Assembly (NCBI GenBank): GCA_963971405.1
Contig: OZ020492.1
Coordinates: 11,210,151-11,274,150 of the forward strand
DNA length: 64,000 bases
Source: Psococerastis gibbosa
Taxonomy: Eukaryota; Arthropoda; Insecta; Psocodea; Psocidae
Reading direction: 5' to 3'
Shown here piece by piece: positions 1-11,746 of the stretch. Below the pieces are notes generated by a model. That model was not told the origin of the DNA. It saw only the letters and a list, made by a program, of their open reading frames with translations, and did not search any database. The position numbers were made by a program, and so were the translations under genes. Every line of letters starts with the position of its first letter. Position 1 is the stretch's first letter.

Positions 1-635
1 CAAATGTTAGGGAAAATATATTTTCGTCCTCAGCTGAGTTAGCGCAAACTTTCGAGAAATCTGCGTTTTACTTGTCATATAGTAAACCAAACATTTGAAG
101 CTACCCACTTGCACTTGCAGAGGCTCTTCTTATTGTCACTGTCTATATGTAATTGATACACGCCCAGAGTGTGCTGCCCACCCTGTTTTACGAAAACAGT
201 AAAGTTGGTCCCAGGAATTCACTTTCAACCCCAGGTAAAACGGAATGCATGTATCTAAAACTTTTGTATGAACCATTGTTTAGATAGATACGATATTTTT
301 AATTGTGTAAGTCAAAACTAGCGAGAAACCGAAATTAAAAAAAAAAAGAAATCTAAACTCGGTCCTTTTTGGATGACCCGCTGATAGGCCCTCTTCTATA
401 AATGGGCAGACTGCGCATTTTCCCCAGTTGTCGCCAAGCTTCGGGAGGGGGGGGGGGGGGGGTCAGTGGAAATTAATAAATACCTCATACGAAATTAATG
501 ACAGGTTGTCTAAAATTTTGCCGAATGAAAGGCAAGGAAAAAGCATTTGTATTAATCCTGATCTATCTTTGAGTTATATTTTTTTTAACATTAGTATTTA
601 CTCAAGTTAATTAATGTACTATATATCTTGTTTAC
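1..635. other. AT-rich stretch, no gene seen
   Basis: No recognisable coding or RNA gene. It holds a G homopolymer near 447-462 and short A runs. The short open frame across the G run has skewed composition and no motif. Confidence 0.5.
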
Positions 636-643
636 ACCTTATA

Positions 644-826
644 CAAGGCCATAGCCAAGGGGGGGGGGTTCATGGGGGTTCAAACCCCCCCCCCCCCCTC
701 CCCGAAATGAAACGGCTTGATACTAGATAGAATCGGATTTTGAGAGGAAAAATAAAAACCACTATGTAATATCCAATGAAATTTCTACCCCCCCCCCCCC
801 GAAAAAAAATCCTGGCTATGGCCTTG
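644..826. mobile_element. hAT-type MITE with G/C tracts
   Basis: The ends are inverted repeats, CAAGGCCATAGCCA on the left and TGGCTATGGCCTTG on the right. They are flanked by near-identical 8-bp direct repeats, ACCTTATA (636-643) and ACCTTGTA (827-834), 7 of 8 matching. Long G and C runs lie just inside both ends, and a GGGGGTTCAAACCCCC-type palindrome lies in the left part. An 8-bp duplication and a CA-starting terminus are hallmarks of hAT elements. At 183 bp it has no transposase. It is close in sequence to the copy at 55789-55966, which lies inverted relative to it. Confidence 0.85.
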
Positions 827-834
827 ACCTTGTA

Positions 835-1774
835 CATCGGTCGTATTTCTTACAATTTCTTACAACATTTTGTTTTATATAGGGGTAAGGGGCGCTGGAA
901 GACTTGTTGCCCAAGGTCGGGGTCTGCCCCCTATATTGCAACGTATTAGGTATTATTCAATGCAAACTTTAGTGCTCCATAACTTTTAATATGGCTAATT
1001 AGGAATGTATTTCAGTAACAAGGAATATAGTCCGCTTTGCATGTGTAAATTAAAAATTTTTTTAATAGAAACCCAGACATTGTATTGCTTAACAAGGACA
1101 ATAGTCCGTTTTTTTTCCATGTTAATATTTATTAATATTTTTAAATATTAGTTATATAAGTTAAAACTTATATTAGGTATGAAGTGCCACCCTCCCACGC
1201 TTCGGCTTGAGGGGGCACAGGTTGTTATTTCACGTTCACATATTCATTTTTGTTGAGAAATACACGGTTTTCTATTCTATTCTATTCTTATTTTTCGATA
1301 TTTTGAAGAAGCGAAAAAGTGCAAAAATCCCCTTTTTGGGGCACATTTTTACTGTAATAAATAATTAAATATTTCTGTTAAATTATACAATCAAGTAATC
1401 AATCAACAAGTAATCGACAAGAAAATATCAAGTAAAATCGTCGGTCGGTGGAAATTGTTACTATAATTATATTTTTGCTTTGTTGATTGGTGTGGAGTTG
1501 TTTTCAGTGGTGTCGATCTTAGTGGTGTTGCTTTTTTGTGGAAATTGTTCGACCAGCAAAAACCTTTCCTCATACTAATGTATAAATTAAAATAGGATAG
1601 CATTGAAATACTGGAACATGCACAAAATCTCGAGTAACTTTATCTGTAATGGTAGCTTGCAGCTTGAGACGTAGCTGAGGGTGCGTTACTGCTTCAAAAC
1701 CCGGACATTTTCGGGATTTTCAAAAATTTCTGGGGACTCCGGACAGGCACCTGGAATGCGGAACTGTCCGTACT
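835..1774. other. No gene; retroposon-like tail and a decayed B end
   Basis: At 1181-1288 there is a hairpin with GTGCC and GGCAC arms, followed downstream by a (TCTAT)n run at 1271-1288. This resembles the 3' end of a LINE-type retroposon. At about 1560-1605 a sequence resembling the terminal hairpin of family B occurs (CTTTCCTCATACTA and ATAGGATAGCA). Nothing else is recognised. Confidence 0.35.
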
Positions 1775-1976
1775 TAATAAATAAATAAATAAATCTTGAC
1801 TTGGCATGGAGTTAGGGCTATAAAGACCTCGCTTACACTCAACTAGGATGACCCGGGACCGCCTGCTTTACATGCCCTCCGAAGCATGGCCCGAAAATGT
1901 AGCCAGTGTGGGACTCGAACCAACAACCTTTCGGGTGAAAGTCGGAGTCTATACCACTACTCTAAAGGTCCTGACA
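1775..1976 (-). mobile_element. SINE family A, near full-length
   Basis: On the minus strand it runs from a tRNA-like head to a (TTTA)n tail. The head includes the CTTTCACCCGAAAGG anticodon-arm segment and a GGTTCGAGTCCCACA B-box segment. The body carries GCATGTAAAGCAGGCGGTCCC. It lacks the TTCTATTACTAAGCCAACC segment present in other copies near the tail. Confidence 0.85.
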
Positions 1977-2010
1977 TCCGGACATCCTGACATCTGGTAA
2001 CCTCAGTGAG

Positions 2011-2112
2011 TGATCGGAGACGTGTCGTAACTCGACACAAGTACCTATTAGGTTACTTAGTGAGGCGATGGAAGAAGTTGGATGCATTCATTGAATTGTT
2101 TGTACGCGATTA
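2011..2112 (+). mobile_element. SINE family I, 3' part
   Basis: Matches the body shared with 13409-13535, 14045-14165, 26400-26520 and, inverted, 4847-4977. Shared blocks are ATCGGAGACGTGTCGTAACTCG and a GTGAGGCGA segment, then ATTCATTGAATTGTTTG. The tRNA-like head present at 13409 and 26400 is missing. Confidence 0.6.
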
Positions 2113-2115
2113 TAA

Positions 2116-2953
2116 AAGAACCGGCCCGAGTTTACTCGAACATGCTTTCCAATTTATAGAGAGAAAATAATTAATTTCATGGTAAATAATTTTCCTATGG
2201 TTAAATTTCTGATATCACGGGGGGGGGGGGGGGGGGGGTCGTCCATCTGACGACATTGGAGGTGACGTAAATTCTAGTTAGGACAGACCAACACATTACC
2301 ACACAGCAATAATGGCAGGACACGCAATGCATTTGAGCGTGAATTTGCTATCATTTTTTTAAAAAAAATTGTTTTGCACAAAAGCAAATAGTTTTTTGGG
2401 AAAGGTTAGCATGAAAACAAGACTTTATAGTCTTATTGTTCGCCTTTTGTTTTGTTTACAATAAAGTCGTATTTTCATTTCATTTCATTTCAAAGAAATT
2501 TTCCATTAAAATTAAGTTATTTTTATTTTCTTACCCCCAGAAGCAAACTATCAAGGGGTCAGCGACCCCCCGCATTTTATCAACATTAATAACGACTAGA
2601 ATATATGTGAATTTAAAAGAAATCGTTGGAGCCGTTTTTGAGAAATAATATTTTTAGATGTTTTTTGGAGTTTTTTGAGAATAAAACCCCCCCAAATTGA
2701 GTTAGCCCAAAATAATAAAATCCTGTCCCGAGGTATGATTTTTGTGAACCTACATGCCAAATTTCACCCAAATCCACCGAGTAGTTGGCCCGGAAATCGA
2801 TGATCAGACAGACAGACAGACATACATACAGACAGAGCGACAGACAGACATTTCGTAAAAACCACTTTTTTGGGTTCCTGGGACCTCAAAACGTGTAAAT
2901 CCGTTGAAATCTCGGAATCGAAATTTCGACCATGACAAATTGGAAAGCAAAAA
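2116..2953 (+). mobile_element. Family B element, full span, interrupted
   Basis: Starts with AAGAACCGGCCCGAG followed by a small hairpin (CGAGTTTACTCG) and ATGCTTTCCAATTTATA. Ends with GGAAAGCAAAAA. The interior has a G run near 2219-2238, the block AATCGTTGGAGCCGTTTTTG, and the (CAGA)n-rich segment leading to TTTCGTAAAAACCACTTTTT. The terminal GCTTTCC and GGAAAGC are inverted. No coding capacity is seen. A LINE-like 3' tail (family D) replaces part of the interior at 2406-2493. Confidence 0.75.
2406..2493 (+). repeat. Family D retroposon 3' tail, nested in B
   Basis: Shares GTTAGCATGAAAACAAGAC and TATAGTCTTATTGTTCGCC with 6424-6510. It ends with CAATAAA followed by a (TTTCA)n run. The polyadenylation-like signal and short-repeat tail suggest the 3' end of a non-LTR element. 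Confidence 0.6.
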
Positions 2954-3792
2954 TAATAATAATAATAAAAATAGAAAATAAATAAATCTTTGTGGTTGTC
3001 GCTTGTCGGGTCTTAATTAATTTCATCAAAAATACGCGGTAATTTCTTGTTTACAAAATAAATTGAAGTCGCTGCCTATAATATCGCTAAGGAAGTGTAG
3101 CTGACCGAAGCACAATCATTAATTTGTTTATTTACATTTACATAAAAATAACTCGATTTAGAACACATGGGCAGAGGTGGACTTTCGCAGCGGTAGGGCA
3201 TTGAACGAGAGGCCTTGCAAGGACGGAAGTAGTTCACAGAAATCCCTAGAGATGGCGCGACCAGCATCTAACCAATTGGCTTACTTGACATGACTAGAAT
3301 AATAATTTGTGGCCGACAGCCCGACACTCCGTCACTCCATACGAAGAGACGAGTTTGCATTGAATAGATTATTGCCTCACCATGTGCAAGTTTCGGTACC
3401 GCCGGGCTTTAATCCCTTGAGCACGACCATGGGAGTCGAGAGGATACTATTTTCAATTATTAAGGATTATGAGTCATTAGGCGAAGCCACTTATAGCTTG
3501 CTAACTTCAACTGCTGTTGAGATTAACATTATAACGCTTTTTGAAATAGGAAATTTGTGACAGCAGAAATTCCGTAGACACTGATATAAACTGATAATCG
3601 TCGTATAGCTATAATAACAATTTTACTGTGGATTTCAAGTGTCAAACTTGGGTATAAAGTTATATCGAAAAACAAGTTTTACATTATTTTGTAGGATACT
3701 GTACTTTATTTATTTAACCCTTTAAAGGACGGACGATTTTTTATTTATTTTATATCTTATGCTGTGTAGTTAGACTAGTCTTGGTGTTGCCT
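2954..3792. other. No gene recognised
   Basis: Unique-looking AT-rich sequence. The 83-residue open frame at 3309-3560 has no motif I recognise and no supporting signals. Confidence 0.4.
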
Positions 3793-4237
3793 ATTTATCA
3801 CCTAAAACATGCCTGAAGTTAGAAGGCATCGATTGAATGATTCCTCCACAAAGTCATTTTCCATTAAAATTGAGCCTTTTTTATTTTTTAACGCACTGAA
3901 CCAAACTACTTAGGGGGGCTACGATCAGGTGTATTTGTTAACATTAATAAGCACTACAGTTTCTGAGACTTTAATTAAATTTTTTAGGATTTTTTTTAGT
4001 AGTTTTTTGGGGGTATAAAAACCCCCAAAATGAAGTCAACGGAAAATTCGGCTCTGGACAATATTTTTGTGATCCTACATGCCGAATCTTGCCAAATTCT
4101 ATTAGTACTTGGGTCCCAAATTTCGTAAAAACCACTTTTTTGGTTCCAAAACGTGTAAATCCGTTGGTCTCTGGCAATCAATAATTTCGACCATCACAAA
4201 GGATTCCTTACACTAACTTATAAATAGGAAAGCAAAA
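3793..4237 (+). mobile_element. Family B element, 3' half
   Basis: Starts within the conserved CACCTAAAACATGCCTGAAG block and runs to ATAAATAGGAAAGCAAAAA. It retains the TTTCGTAAAAACCACTTTTT and AAACGTGTAAATCCGTTG blocks. The left half is absent. Confidence 0.75.
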
Positions 4238-4814
4238 AAATTACGCGGCTCGTCAACCGACCAAGAAGTCTGGTGGAGGATTTTCTCTCTATTTTGTATA
4301 TTGTGGTCAGTAACATGGTCGGTAGCCGCGGTTTTCCGTGAAACTACAGACTATTACAGAAATGTAAGGTGTGTGGACCCCAGTTACGCAGAAAATTTTT
4401 CCTTTATGTTGAGTTCTGCTCTTCCCTTCCAAAATAAAATTCTCTACCATCTAAACTTTATTCCCAGTTTTTACACTAAATTTACTTCACTCCTAAGGAC
4501 ATTATAGAGCATTATAGAGGGTTTAGAAATATCTGACTCGATCCCTCGATCTTTGTCTTACCGGGGCATCTTGTTTACCACTACACTACGGGTTTCTCTA
4601 GTTTCTTTTGTCGTAAAAAATCAAATAAAAATAAACATATATATATACAAGTACTGTACTATATAGCTAAGCAGACCATAAGTCGGTGTTAAAGGTCGGG
4701 TTCAGTAAGTTATGTAGTTCGTTTTCTATCCAACGAGTGATTTCGCCGCGCCAGTCCTATGTACAGTTTAATAATAAATATAATAAAAAAAAGTGATAAT
4801 AATAGTAGGATTAC

Positions 4815-4815
<1 letters not shown>

Positions 4816-4848
<33 letters not shown>

Positions 4849-4977
4849 TAATTCGCATATCCGATTGACCTTTTCAGTCGCCTCTGTAGGTTATTACCCG
4901 TGATGAGTACGACACGTCTCCGATTGCATGGCGTGTAAAGACTCGCACAAGTGCAAGCACGTTACCACCTGGCCATT
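4816..4977 (-). mobile_element. SINE family I, poly-A tailed
   Basis: On the minus strand the family I body (GCAAGTGCTTGCACTTGTGCG-like head region, then ATCGGAGACGTGTCG) ends in a run of about 30 A, seen here as T at 4816-4846. The 3' poly-A identifies the family as a retroposon. I could not identify a clean target duplication. Confidence 0.65.
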
Positions 4978-5090
4978 GAAGGCGAGCTATCCCATATCTC
5001 TTGCCATCAGAGGCATCAGATGATAAGCGCGGCTGCCGAACATGTTGTAAACTTAAACATACCAAATAGAGTACAGGTTTGTCCTTTAAC

Positions 5091-5257
5091 CAATGGCGGA
5101 TCCACCACGGGGGGGGGGTCAGGGGGGTCATAACCCCCCTAAATGAGATAGCTAGAAAAAAAAATGAATAAAACTCAACTTTTCAACAAAAAAAATTGCC
5201 TTTTAAACTTACAAAAAACCTGTGACCCCCCTACATTTTCGGCTGGATCCGCCCTTG
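5091..5257. mobile_element. hAT-type MITE, duplication unclear
   Basis: The inverted ends are CAATGGCGGATCCA and TGGATCCGCCCTTG. G and C tracts lie near both ends (GGGGGGGTCAGGGGGGTCAT on the left). The adjacent 8-mers CCTTTAAC and CCTCAGTT share only the first three bases, so the target duplication has decayed or the boundary is slightly different. Confidence 0.7.
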
Positions 5258-6423
5258 CCTCAGTTTAGAGATATCTTTCCAAATTGTTTAAAAACAACAT
5301 GAGGCGAGAGCTAATTAATAAATTTCTTGTTTCGGAGCCCTTATATTGAGAACACCTCCCAAAATATATAGACTGTAATTCTAATACACAATTTGTGAAC
5401 TATCGTAAATCCATAAAAGTCGAAAGGTAAGTTCTATTACTGGAACGTATCGTCTGCTTCTTCCTTTCAGATTATCTTATTTTATAGATTGACAATAGTT
5501 CATATAAACAAATGTATTGTGTATGATCAAAGTGTATATATTTCAGTAAGAGCGATTTTTCCAATATAGTAACTGTGGAACGGAAATGTAATTAATTAGC
5601 TTTTAGTTTTTAGTTTTCCTTGTCGGACGCTATTATCCAATTATGAGAAATTGGTGGACAAAATATAAATAATAAATATTTATATTTATAAAACATATGT
5701 AAATGTATAACTTGTCAGTGGATACAACAATAGAATTTTATTTATTTTATTTTAATAATACCATTTTCTTTTTCAGGTAAGCAGCATGCAGAGAAGCTAG
5801 ATGACTATGCTAACAAAGGTTTAAGGTACCATTAGGCTAGGACTACTTTACATAATTTAAATGTTTATGTGAATGATAAATATATCTATTCCTCTGAACG
5901 TAATAATAGCTTTGGGTTAGCGAAATGCTGAGAATGATCATTTCTAAAAATTTTAGCTGTTATTTAACGTGTCCAACTTTGTCTATAGGCTCAAAACTTC
6001 GCCCGGCCGACATTGCTCCATTTAAATATAATTGCAGTTTTAAATGTTTTAATTGTAATTACACTGTTAAAATCCGGTTAACTAACTGAACACCGCTGGG
6101 TGTTCATTTTAAGTATCAGACATCAGGTGAGACTTATTTCACTCTTGCCAGAAAACAACTTGTTACTTGCTTTAAATCTCAGCAGTGTTTCTGAACCCCA
6201 TTACCTTGTCCTGATAACTATTGTTAGATTAAAGGGTGATGGCCCTCCAAAATTTGGGCATAAGCTGTTTTATGCTCTACTTATGGGATGTCTTCGCGCC
6301 CAATATGCTTAATCCCCCCCCCCCCGTATATGTTTTATCCTTATTTTTTTTACTTCCCCCTTTTTTTTTCTTCTCCATTTAATTTTAACCATTAATCAAT
6401 AATAAAATGTTTATTTTTATTTT
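5258..6423. other. No gene recognised
   Basis: AT-rich sequence without a convincing coding frame. A C run lies at 6315-6325, just upstream of a family D tail. Confidence 0.4.
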
Positions 6424-6510
6424 TAGGGTTAGCATGAAAACAAGACTTTATAGTCTTATTGTTCGCCTTTTGTTTATTTTCAATAAATTCGTTTTTCATT
6501 TCATTTTATT
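6424..6510 (+). repeat. Family D retroposon 3' tail
   Basis: Carries AGGGTTAGCATGAAAACAAG, TATAGTCTTATTGTTCGCC, TTTCAATAAATTCG and a TTTCATTTCATTTTA tail. It is the most complete copy of the three in this window (others at 2406 and 9972). Confidence 0.6.
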
Positions 6511-7102
6511 CAATTCTTTCTTTAGACACTGATGCACTCAAAGCGTTCCGGTTTCCAGCGTCCAAATCACCAGTGTTTCTTTCAGCCACCTCTCCGGGGG
6601 AGTTTCTAGGGGGGGGGGGGGGGTGTATTTCACAGTATTGGTCGATGTGAATGTGGCACCAGACATTCAAAAAACTAGCCTTGATGGAATTGAACCCCTT
6701 CTTTCCTGTGTCGAACTGGACAAATTGCAAATCTACCCGATGTGTAGGCGTGAAATTCTTCTTTGCGGAATATTATAACGGTTGTTAATACTGCCTCCAG
6801 AGACGCATCTTTCGCCTATGCTTAGCCGTTTGAGGGAATTCCAATTTACAAAAGATATAGGGTTGATCCCCACCCGCCAGCATGTCTGTCTATTGTCCAT
6901 TTTCGTCTGCTAGCTGGGTTTCTCTTTTGTCCTTTATCCCAAATTCATATGTGGGAGTTTGTTCAAACTGGGTGGTTTGTTGTTCAATAATTACATTAGT
7001 TCAGATGCTCAGTTCTCTGAGTCTTATGCCGACAATGTTTATTCTATGGCCGCCGTCTAAATAAACCATTAATATTATACATTATTACTTATTCACAAAT
7101 CT
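6511..7102. other. No gene recognised
   Basis: Contains a G run at 6610-6623 without matching inverted ends. No supported gene. Confidence 0.35.
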
Positions 7103-7110
7103 ATTACCTC

Positions 7111-7422
7111 CAAGGCTGTAGCTATAGATTTGCAACGGGGGGATGGAGGGGGGGGGGGGTAGGTAAGCGAGCCTAAGGCCCGAGGCTACCATAGTGGTGT
7201 ATACCGAGCTTAAGAAAGCAATAAAGCAATAACCTGGATTTTATATATACAACAAGTGAAAATATAGGAAGAACAGAGCAATATTATTTTTTATTCATTT
7301 AAAAACGACCTTTTGAAGGGACTGACAAAGAATGAAAGTGTACGAAAATACTTTGTAGATTATGGAATTTTTCAAGACGGGGGGGTCCTGACCCCTGGAT
7401 CCCCCCCATAAATACGGCCTTG
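7111..7422. mobile_element. hAT-type MITE with perfect 8-bp TSD
   Basis: The 8-mer ATTACCTC occurs at both sides (7103-7110 and 7423-7430). Inverted ends are CAAGGCTGTAGCTATAG and, reverse-complemented from the right, CAAGGCCGTATTTATGG. G runs lie near the left end (7138-7160) and right end (7379-7385). At 312 bp it is among the longer copies; no transposase frame. Confidence 0.9.
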
Positions 7423-7751
7423 ATTACCTCCCACTCGCCTCAATACAAAGCAGCAGGTATTCTTTTCCAGTCCTAAATATTTTAAAACAAAATAACGTAT
7501 ATATTTATTTATATTATATAGCTGCAATAGGTTATTTGCTCCTACAGTAGACGATAGTATAGCAACTACAAGTAGCATGATATGTTCCCTCCCCTAGCAC
7601 AAGTCACAACCCCTTGGGAGAATTTGGTTTTTTTTTTTATATTTATTATTTTGTTGTCTTGTAAGAAGGAAAAAATGCATTTATTTATTTATACTTTAGT
7701 TGGAGATGTAGCCATGTGCTCCAGAGATGTCGCGTTTTTTGTATGGTGTAG

Positions 7752-7830
7752 TCACGTTCCCGATATATATTTTTTTCCCAGCCGGTACCCCCAGCACTGG
7801 GAGCATTTAATAGAATGAATACAATACAAT
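7752..7830 (-). repeat. 3' end of the 27.6-kb LINE family
   Basis: Inverted copy of the segment at 29975-30040. Shared features are the TTGTATTGTATTCATTCTATTAAAT block and the CCCAGTGCTGGGGGTACCGG block followed by an A-rich tail. This is a separate, heavily 5'-truncated insertion of the same LINE family. Confidence 0.75.
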
Positions 7831-7867
7831 AGTCTAACAATAATTGTTTTTACTGGAATACTGCATC

Positions 7868-7893
7868 TAATAATAATAATAATAATAATAATG
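7868..7893. repeat. (TAA)n microsatellite
   Basis: About eight uninterrupted TAA units. Confidence 0.9.
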
Positions 7894-9135
7894 TTTTTTC
7901 AATATTAAATACAGTGAGAATATAATGAAGTAGGGGTGCCCCAAAGGGTTTCTCCCGTGCTGGGCCCCCTTGATACTAATAACTTAAACTTAAGTAATAT
8001 ATACAGTATAATTTAGACTAAAGCTAAAACTAAACTAAAACTATATCTATATTACTTTATTTTAATTTAACTCTATATAATATCTCTAACCATTTCATAT
8101 GCAACTGTACTGTGATTATATTTTATCGTATGCATATAAATCTATAAGTTTATCACTCTGTGGAATCCGGAGCTGTTATGTTATTGCTGTGATATTTGTC
8201 AGTTGATTTTGGGACAGATGAAACCTATGTTTACTGTTGAATTGTTTTTTGGATTTATCGTGAGTGTTCGATTTACCTCCTAAGTAAGCCTAAGGCAATA
8301 GTTTGCCGTCTTCTTGCTTAGACGCATAAAATATTCATACCACATGAATTGTTTTTTATATTAATAATATACTATATTGTACTCAGGATCATACCTAAAT
8401 CTGTAAGTTGTTAATTTTTTTTTTCAATTTGCTACTCAAGTTATTTAATATTTAAGCCATCCAAGTTGTAGGAGAATATGAATCATATTGTTAGGTACCC
8501 TATTTTTAATTTTTGTTGTAATTTTTCGGTGAATTTCAAAATTAGGTAAATGTCCGTCTACACTGTCCGCACTACCTGCATGCGGGAGCGTGCCTAATCA
8601 GTTTTTGAATATTGGAAGCAAGAAAGTAGAGTTTGATGGAAGTGAATAGTCCATGAGAAAGCTTTTTTTAATCTCTCTAATGGGACGGAAATAACGGAGA
8701 AAAGGAAAGGGCAATCGAAGATATAACAACAAAAAACCAGGTAGTAGTCCCCTCTCGAATAACAGTAAACCCAACATATGGGCCAGGTAAAAATCCTAGG
8801 GTGCCTGAATTTAAATAATCAACCCATCTCACGTTTCCTTCAACTTCATCTGCTTGTACTTCACAATCAATAAAAATCCCTCCTGTTACTAAAAAAAAAG
8901 GTTCAATAATGGAAGAATGCATTGCAAACTGCATATTTTCGCAATATCAGTGCCGTCATAAGGGGTTTTCCGGGCCGTTACAATATGATCCGTGGAATAA
9001 TATTCTATTATAAATAAATAAATCAAATATTTTCCTAGAATTTATCCATGTACATGACTTCAGCGGAATCTCAGTCTTTATTTCCATTTCTTTCTTCTGA
9101 GGTTACAATCTCAACGATTGATAATACAATGTTTT
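7894..9135. other. No gene recognised
   Basis: AT-rich. At about 8948 a CAGTGCCGTCATAAGGGG sequence looks like a hAT left terminus, but I find no matching right end. The 85-residue minus frame at 8677-8934 has no recognisable domain. Confidence 0.4.
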
Positions 9136-9966
9136 TTGCTTACCAATATACACGTAGTATAAGGAATGCTTTGTGACGGTCAAAATTTTCGATTCCGAGA
9201 TTTCAACGGATTTACACGTTTTAAGGTACCAGGAACACAAAAAAGTGGTTTTTACGAAATTTCTGTCTGTCTGTCTGTGCGTCGATTTCCGGGCAAACTA
9301 CTCGGTCAATTTTGATGAAATTCGGCATGTAGGTTCACAAAAATCATACCACGGGACCATTTTTATTTATTTGGGGCTAACTGAATTTGGGGGGTTTTAT
9401 TCTAAAAAAAACTCCAAAAAAACGTCTAAAAAAATGATTTCCTAAAAACGGCTCCAACGATTTCTTTTAAATTCACATATATTGTAGTTGTTATTAATGT
9501 TGATAAAATGCGGGGGATCGCTTGCCCGCTGATAGTTTGCTTCTGGGGGTAAGCAAATAAAAATAACTAAATTTTCATGAAAAATGACTAAAAAATAATT
9601 TTTCTACGAAACCTTTCTATCGATGATTTCTACTTTCAGGTATGTTTTTAGGTGTTAAATTATGTAGCGAAACCGGGCAGGTTGCTTTCCCAGAAAAGTA
9701 TTTCGTTTTGTACAAAAAAATGTTTTTTTTTTTTAATGAAAAATGAAAAATTCACGCTCAAATGCCAGTATTGCTGTGTGGTAAAGTGTTGGTCTGACCT
9801 ATCTAGATTTTACCTCACCTCCAGTGACGTCAGGTGGACAACCCCCCCCCCCTATCGGAAATTGAAACATAGGAAAATTATTTACTATGAAATTACTCAT
9901 TTTCTCTATCTACTATTTTTGATAAATTGGAGAGCAAGTTCGAGTAAACTCGGACCGGTTCTTTAT
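9136..9966 (-). mobile_element. Family B element, near full-length
   Basis: Starts on the plus strand with TTGCTTACCAATATACACGT and ends with GAGAGCAAGTTCGAGTAAACTCGGACCGG. It includes all internal blocks, among them AAAACGGCTCCAACGATTTC and CCAGTATTGCTGTGTGGTAA, plus a C run near 9841. It is the best-preserved copy in the window, about 830 bp. Its 121-residue frame at 9652 is an accidental opening in the repeat. Confidence 0.8.
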
Positions 9967-9971
9967 TTTGT

Positions 9972-10279
9972 TTTTAGGGTTAGCATGAAAACAAGACTGT
10001 ATGGTCAGGACATGTAGAGTAGTGGTACAGACTCCAACTTTCACCCGAAAGGTTGTTGGTTCATGTCCCACACTTGCTACATTTTCTGGCCATGCTTCGG
10101 ACGGACAGACATTTCGTAAAAAACACTTTTTTGGGCTCCTGGGACCTCAAAACATGTAAACCCGTTAAAATCTCGGGAACGAAAATTTATAATTTTTTGA
10201 AACCCTTCCCTGAAAAAAAATATCAAACGGAAAAAATCTCCACCTTTTGACTTTCAACTATAAATTAGATAACAAAAAA
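9972..10279 (+). mobile_element. Mosaic of D tail, SINE A head and B 3' part
   Basis: Three repeat pieces are joined head to tail: a D fragment (9972-10003), a SINE A head with the GACTCCAACTTTCACCCG segment (10004-10101), then a family B 3' part starting at ACATTTCGTAAAAAACACTT (10102-10279). The SINE body and tail are missing at the junction, where CTTCGGACGGACAGACA fuses the two. Confidence 0.65.
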
Positions 10280-11746
10280 ATTCCTCAGACGTGGACCAAT
10301 GTTTTGACGCTTCAAATAAAGCACAGTAAACAATATAGTGAAAACGGGCAAGGGTGTTCTTGAAAGTTGATAGAAAGAAACCTGCAGTGGGGGACTAGGA
10401 GTATGCCATCAGCCATAGCCGTAGTGGTGGGGTAGCATTGCTCGCCTGTTCTTCCGCTCTTCCAGTCTTGAAGGTACAGGTATACTCTGCGCGTTATAGC
10501 TTGTGGCCCAATGTCTACCAATCGAGAGTGATTTCAGTGTTGTGATATTTTTAGTGCATGTTGTATATAGTGTTTGCTTATTTTTTCTTCATGGGATACA
10601 GGGAAGGTACTGTATTTTCAAGTTCTTCCCGAAAGTATTTAATTTGATTTAATATATTTTGGCCCCATAATATTTTGTGCCTTGGGGCATGTTATTTCGT
10701 TGGCTCCGAGGGTCACCATGCTATGTGTTAATTTAAGTGGAAATTTCAGCAAACCATAAGAAACTCAATTTTTTTTAAATTATCCCTTTAGCTTTTCTTA
10801 TGGGCTATAATGGCTGTTTTTTTTTTTTTTTTTTGCTCTTACCGTACGTGTAGTGGCACGCAGGTGCAAGTTTACGCAGGGGACGGCAAAGACGCAACCA
10901 GAAACTGCGGTAGGTCGGTTTAGGTTTTAAGCGGGGAGAAAAATAAAAAAATGAGAAAAACATTCAGAATGAAAATGCAGCCCCTATAATGCAAGTGTAA
11001 GAAATCCTCATATTGTGTTTGCGAGTCCCAAACAAAGTTGCCCATTGTATTTTTGACACTTTAACGTAATTGTTTTTAAGTTCGACATTTCTGCCCAGAT
11101 TCCTTTATATGTACACTTTTTTTGTGTGTTTTTATTTGCCGCTAGTTGAGGCTAGAGGGAGGGACATAACCCATTACCTGAGATTCCTAGATTTTTTTAC
11201 GGATACCGAAAAATAGCAGTTGTAATGTTCAGAGTCGGAGAAGGTGATTAATGTAATGAAGAAAAAAGCAACATTATAAGTATCAAAAACGTTTATTTTG
11301 CCAAAAATTCACTTGATAGAAACTCGAAGTTTGGCATTATTTTCAACTTATTTTTTTTCGCATGGCTCACCCATGACTGCCCTAGGAGAGCCTGTGGAGC
11401 CATGGCTCACCATTTGAGAACCTCCAATATAGGTAGATTATAATGAATTCTCAAGAACAGGTACACCTATTAGACAACGTGGTGCCGTGGTGCGTACATT
11501 TTACTTTTAACTTGATCAATTCGAATTTAGTGTCAGTGGATAAGTACCAAAATTTCACATTTTTTTAAACCAATCTAGCGAAATTAGGGCTGTAAGACTC
11601 AAAAGTAAATTAGATTCTCATAAATAATTAAGGTTTTTTTTTTTCTATTACTAAGCCAACCTTAGTTGGTCTGCCTATATGGAAAGTAACTTATTGGGGC
11701 GTAAATAATTTAAATTTAATTTAAAAAAAATGTCTTCAAAAAAGGA
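10280..11746. other. No gene recognised
   Basis: T run at 10818-10834. A palindromic GGCTCACC-rich patch at about 11360-11420 (GCATGGCTCACCCATG and GAGCCATGGCTCACC) ends in TTTGAGAACCT, loosely resembling a hAT terminus. No supported coding sequence. Confidence 0.35.

Noticed and set aside
7868..7893. Simple repeats as a CRISPR-like array
   Set aside because: Plain microsatellites with no spacers; the window is eukaryotic.
9652..10017. 121-codon open frame
   Set aside because: Lies inside a family B repeat on the antisense side and extends into a D fragment; other B copies do not conserve it.
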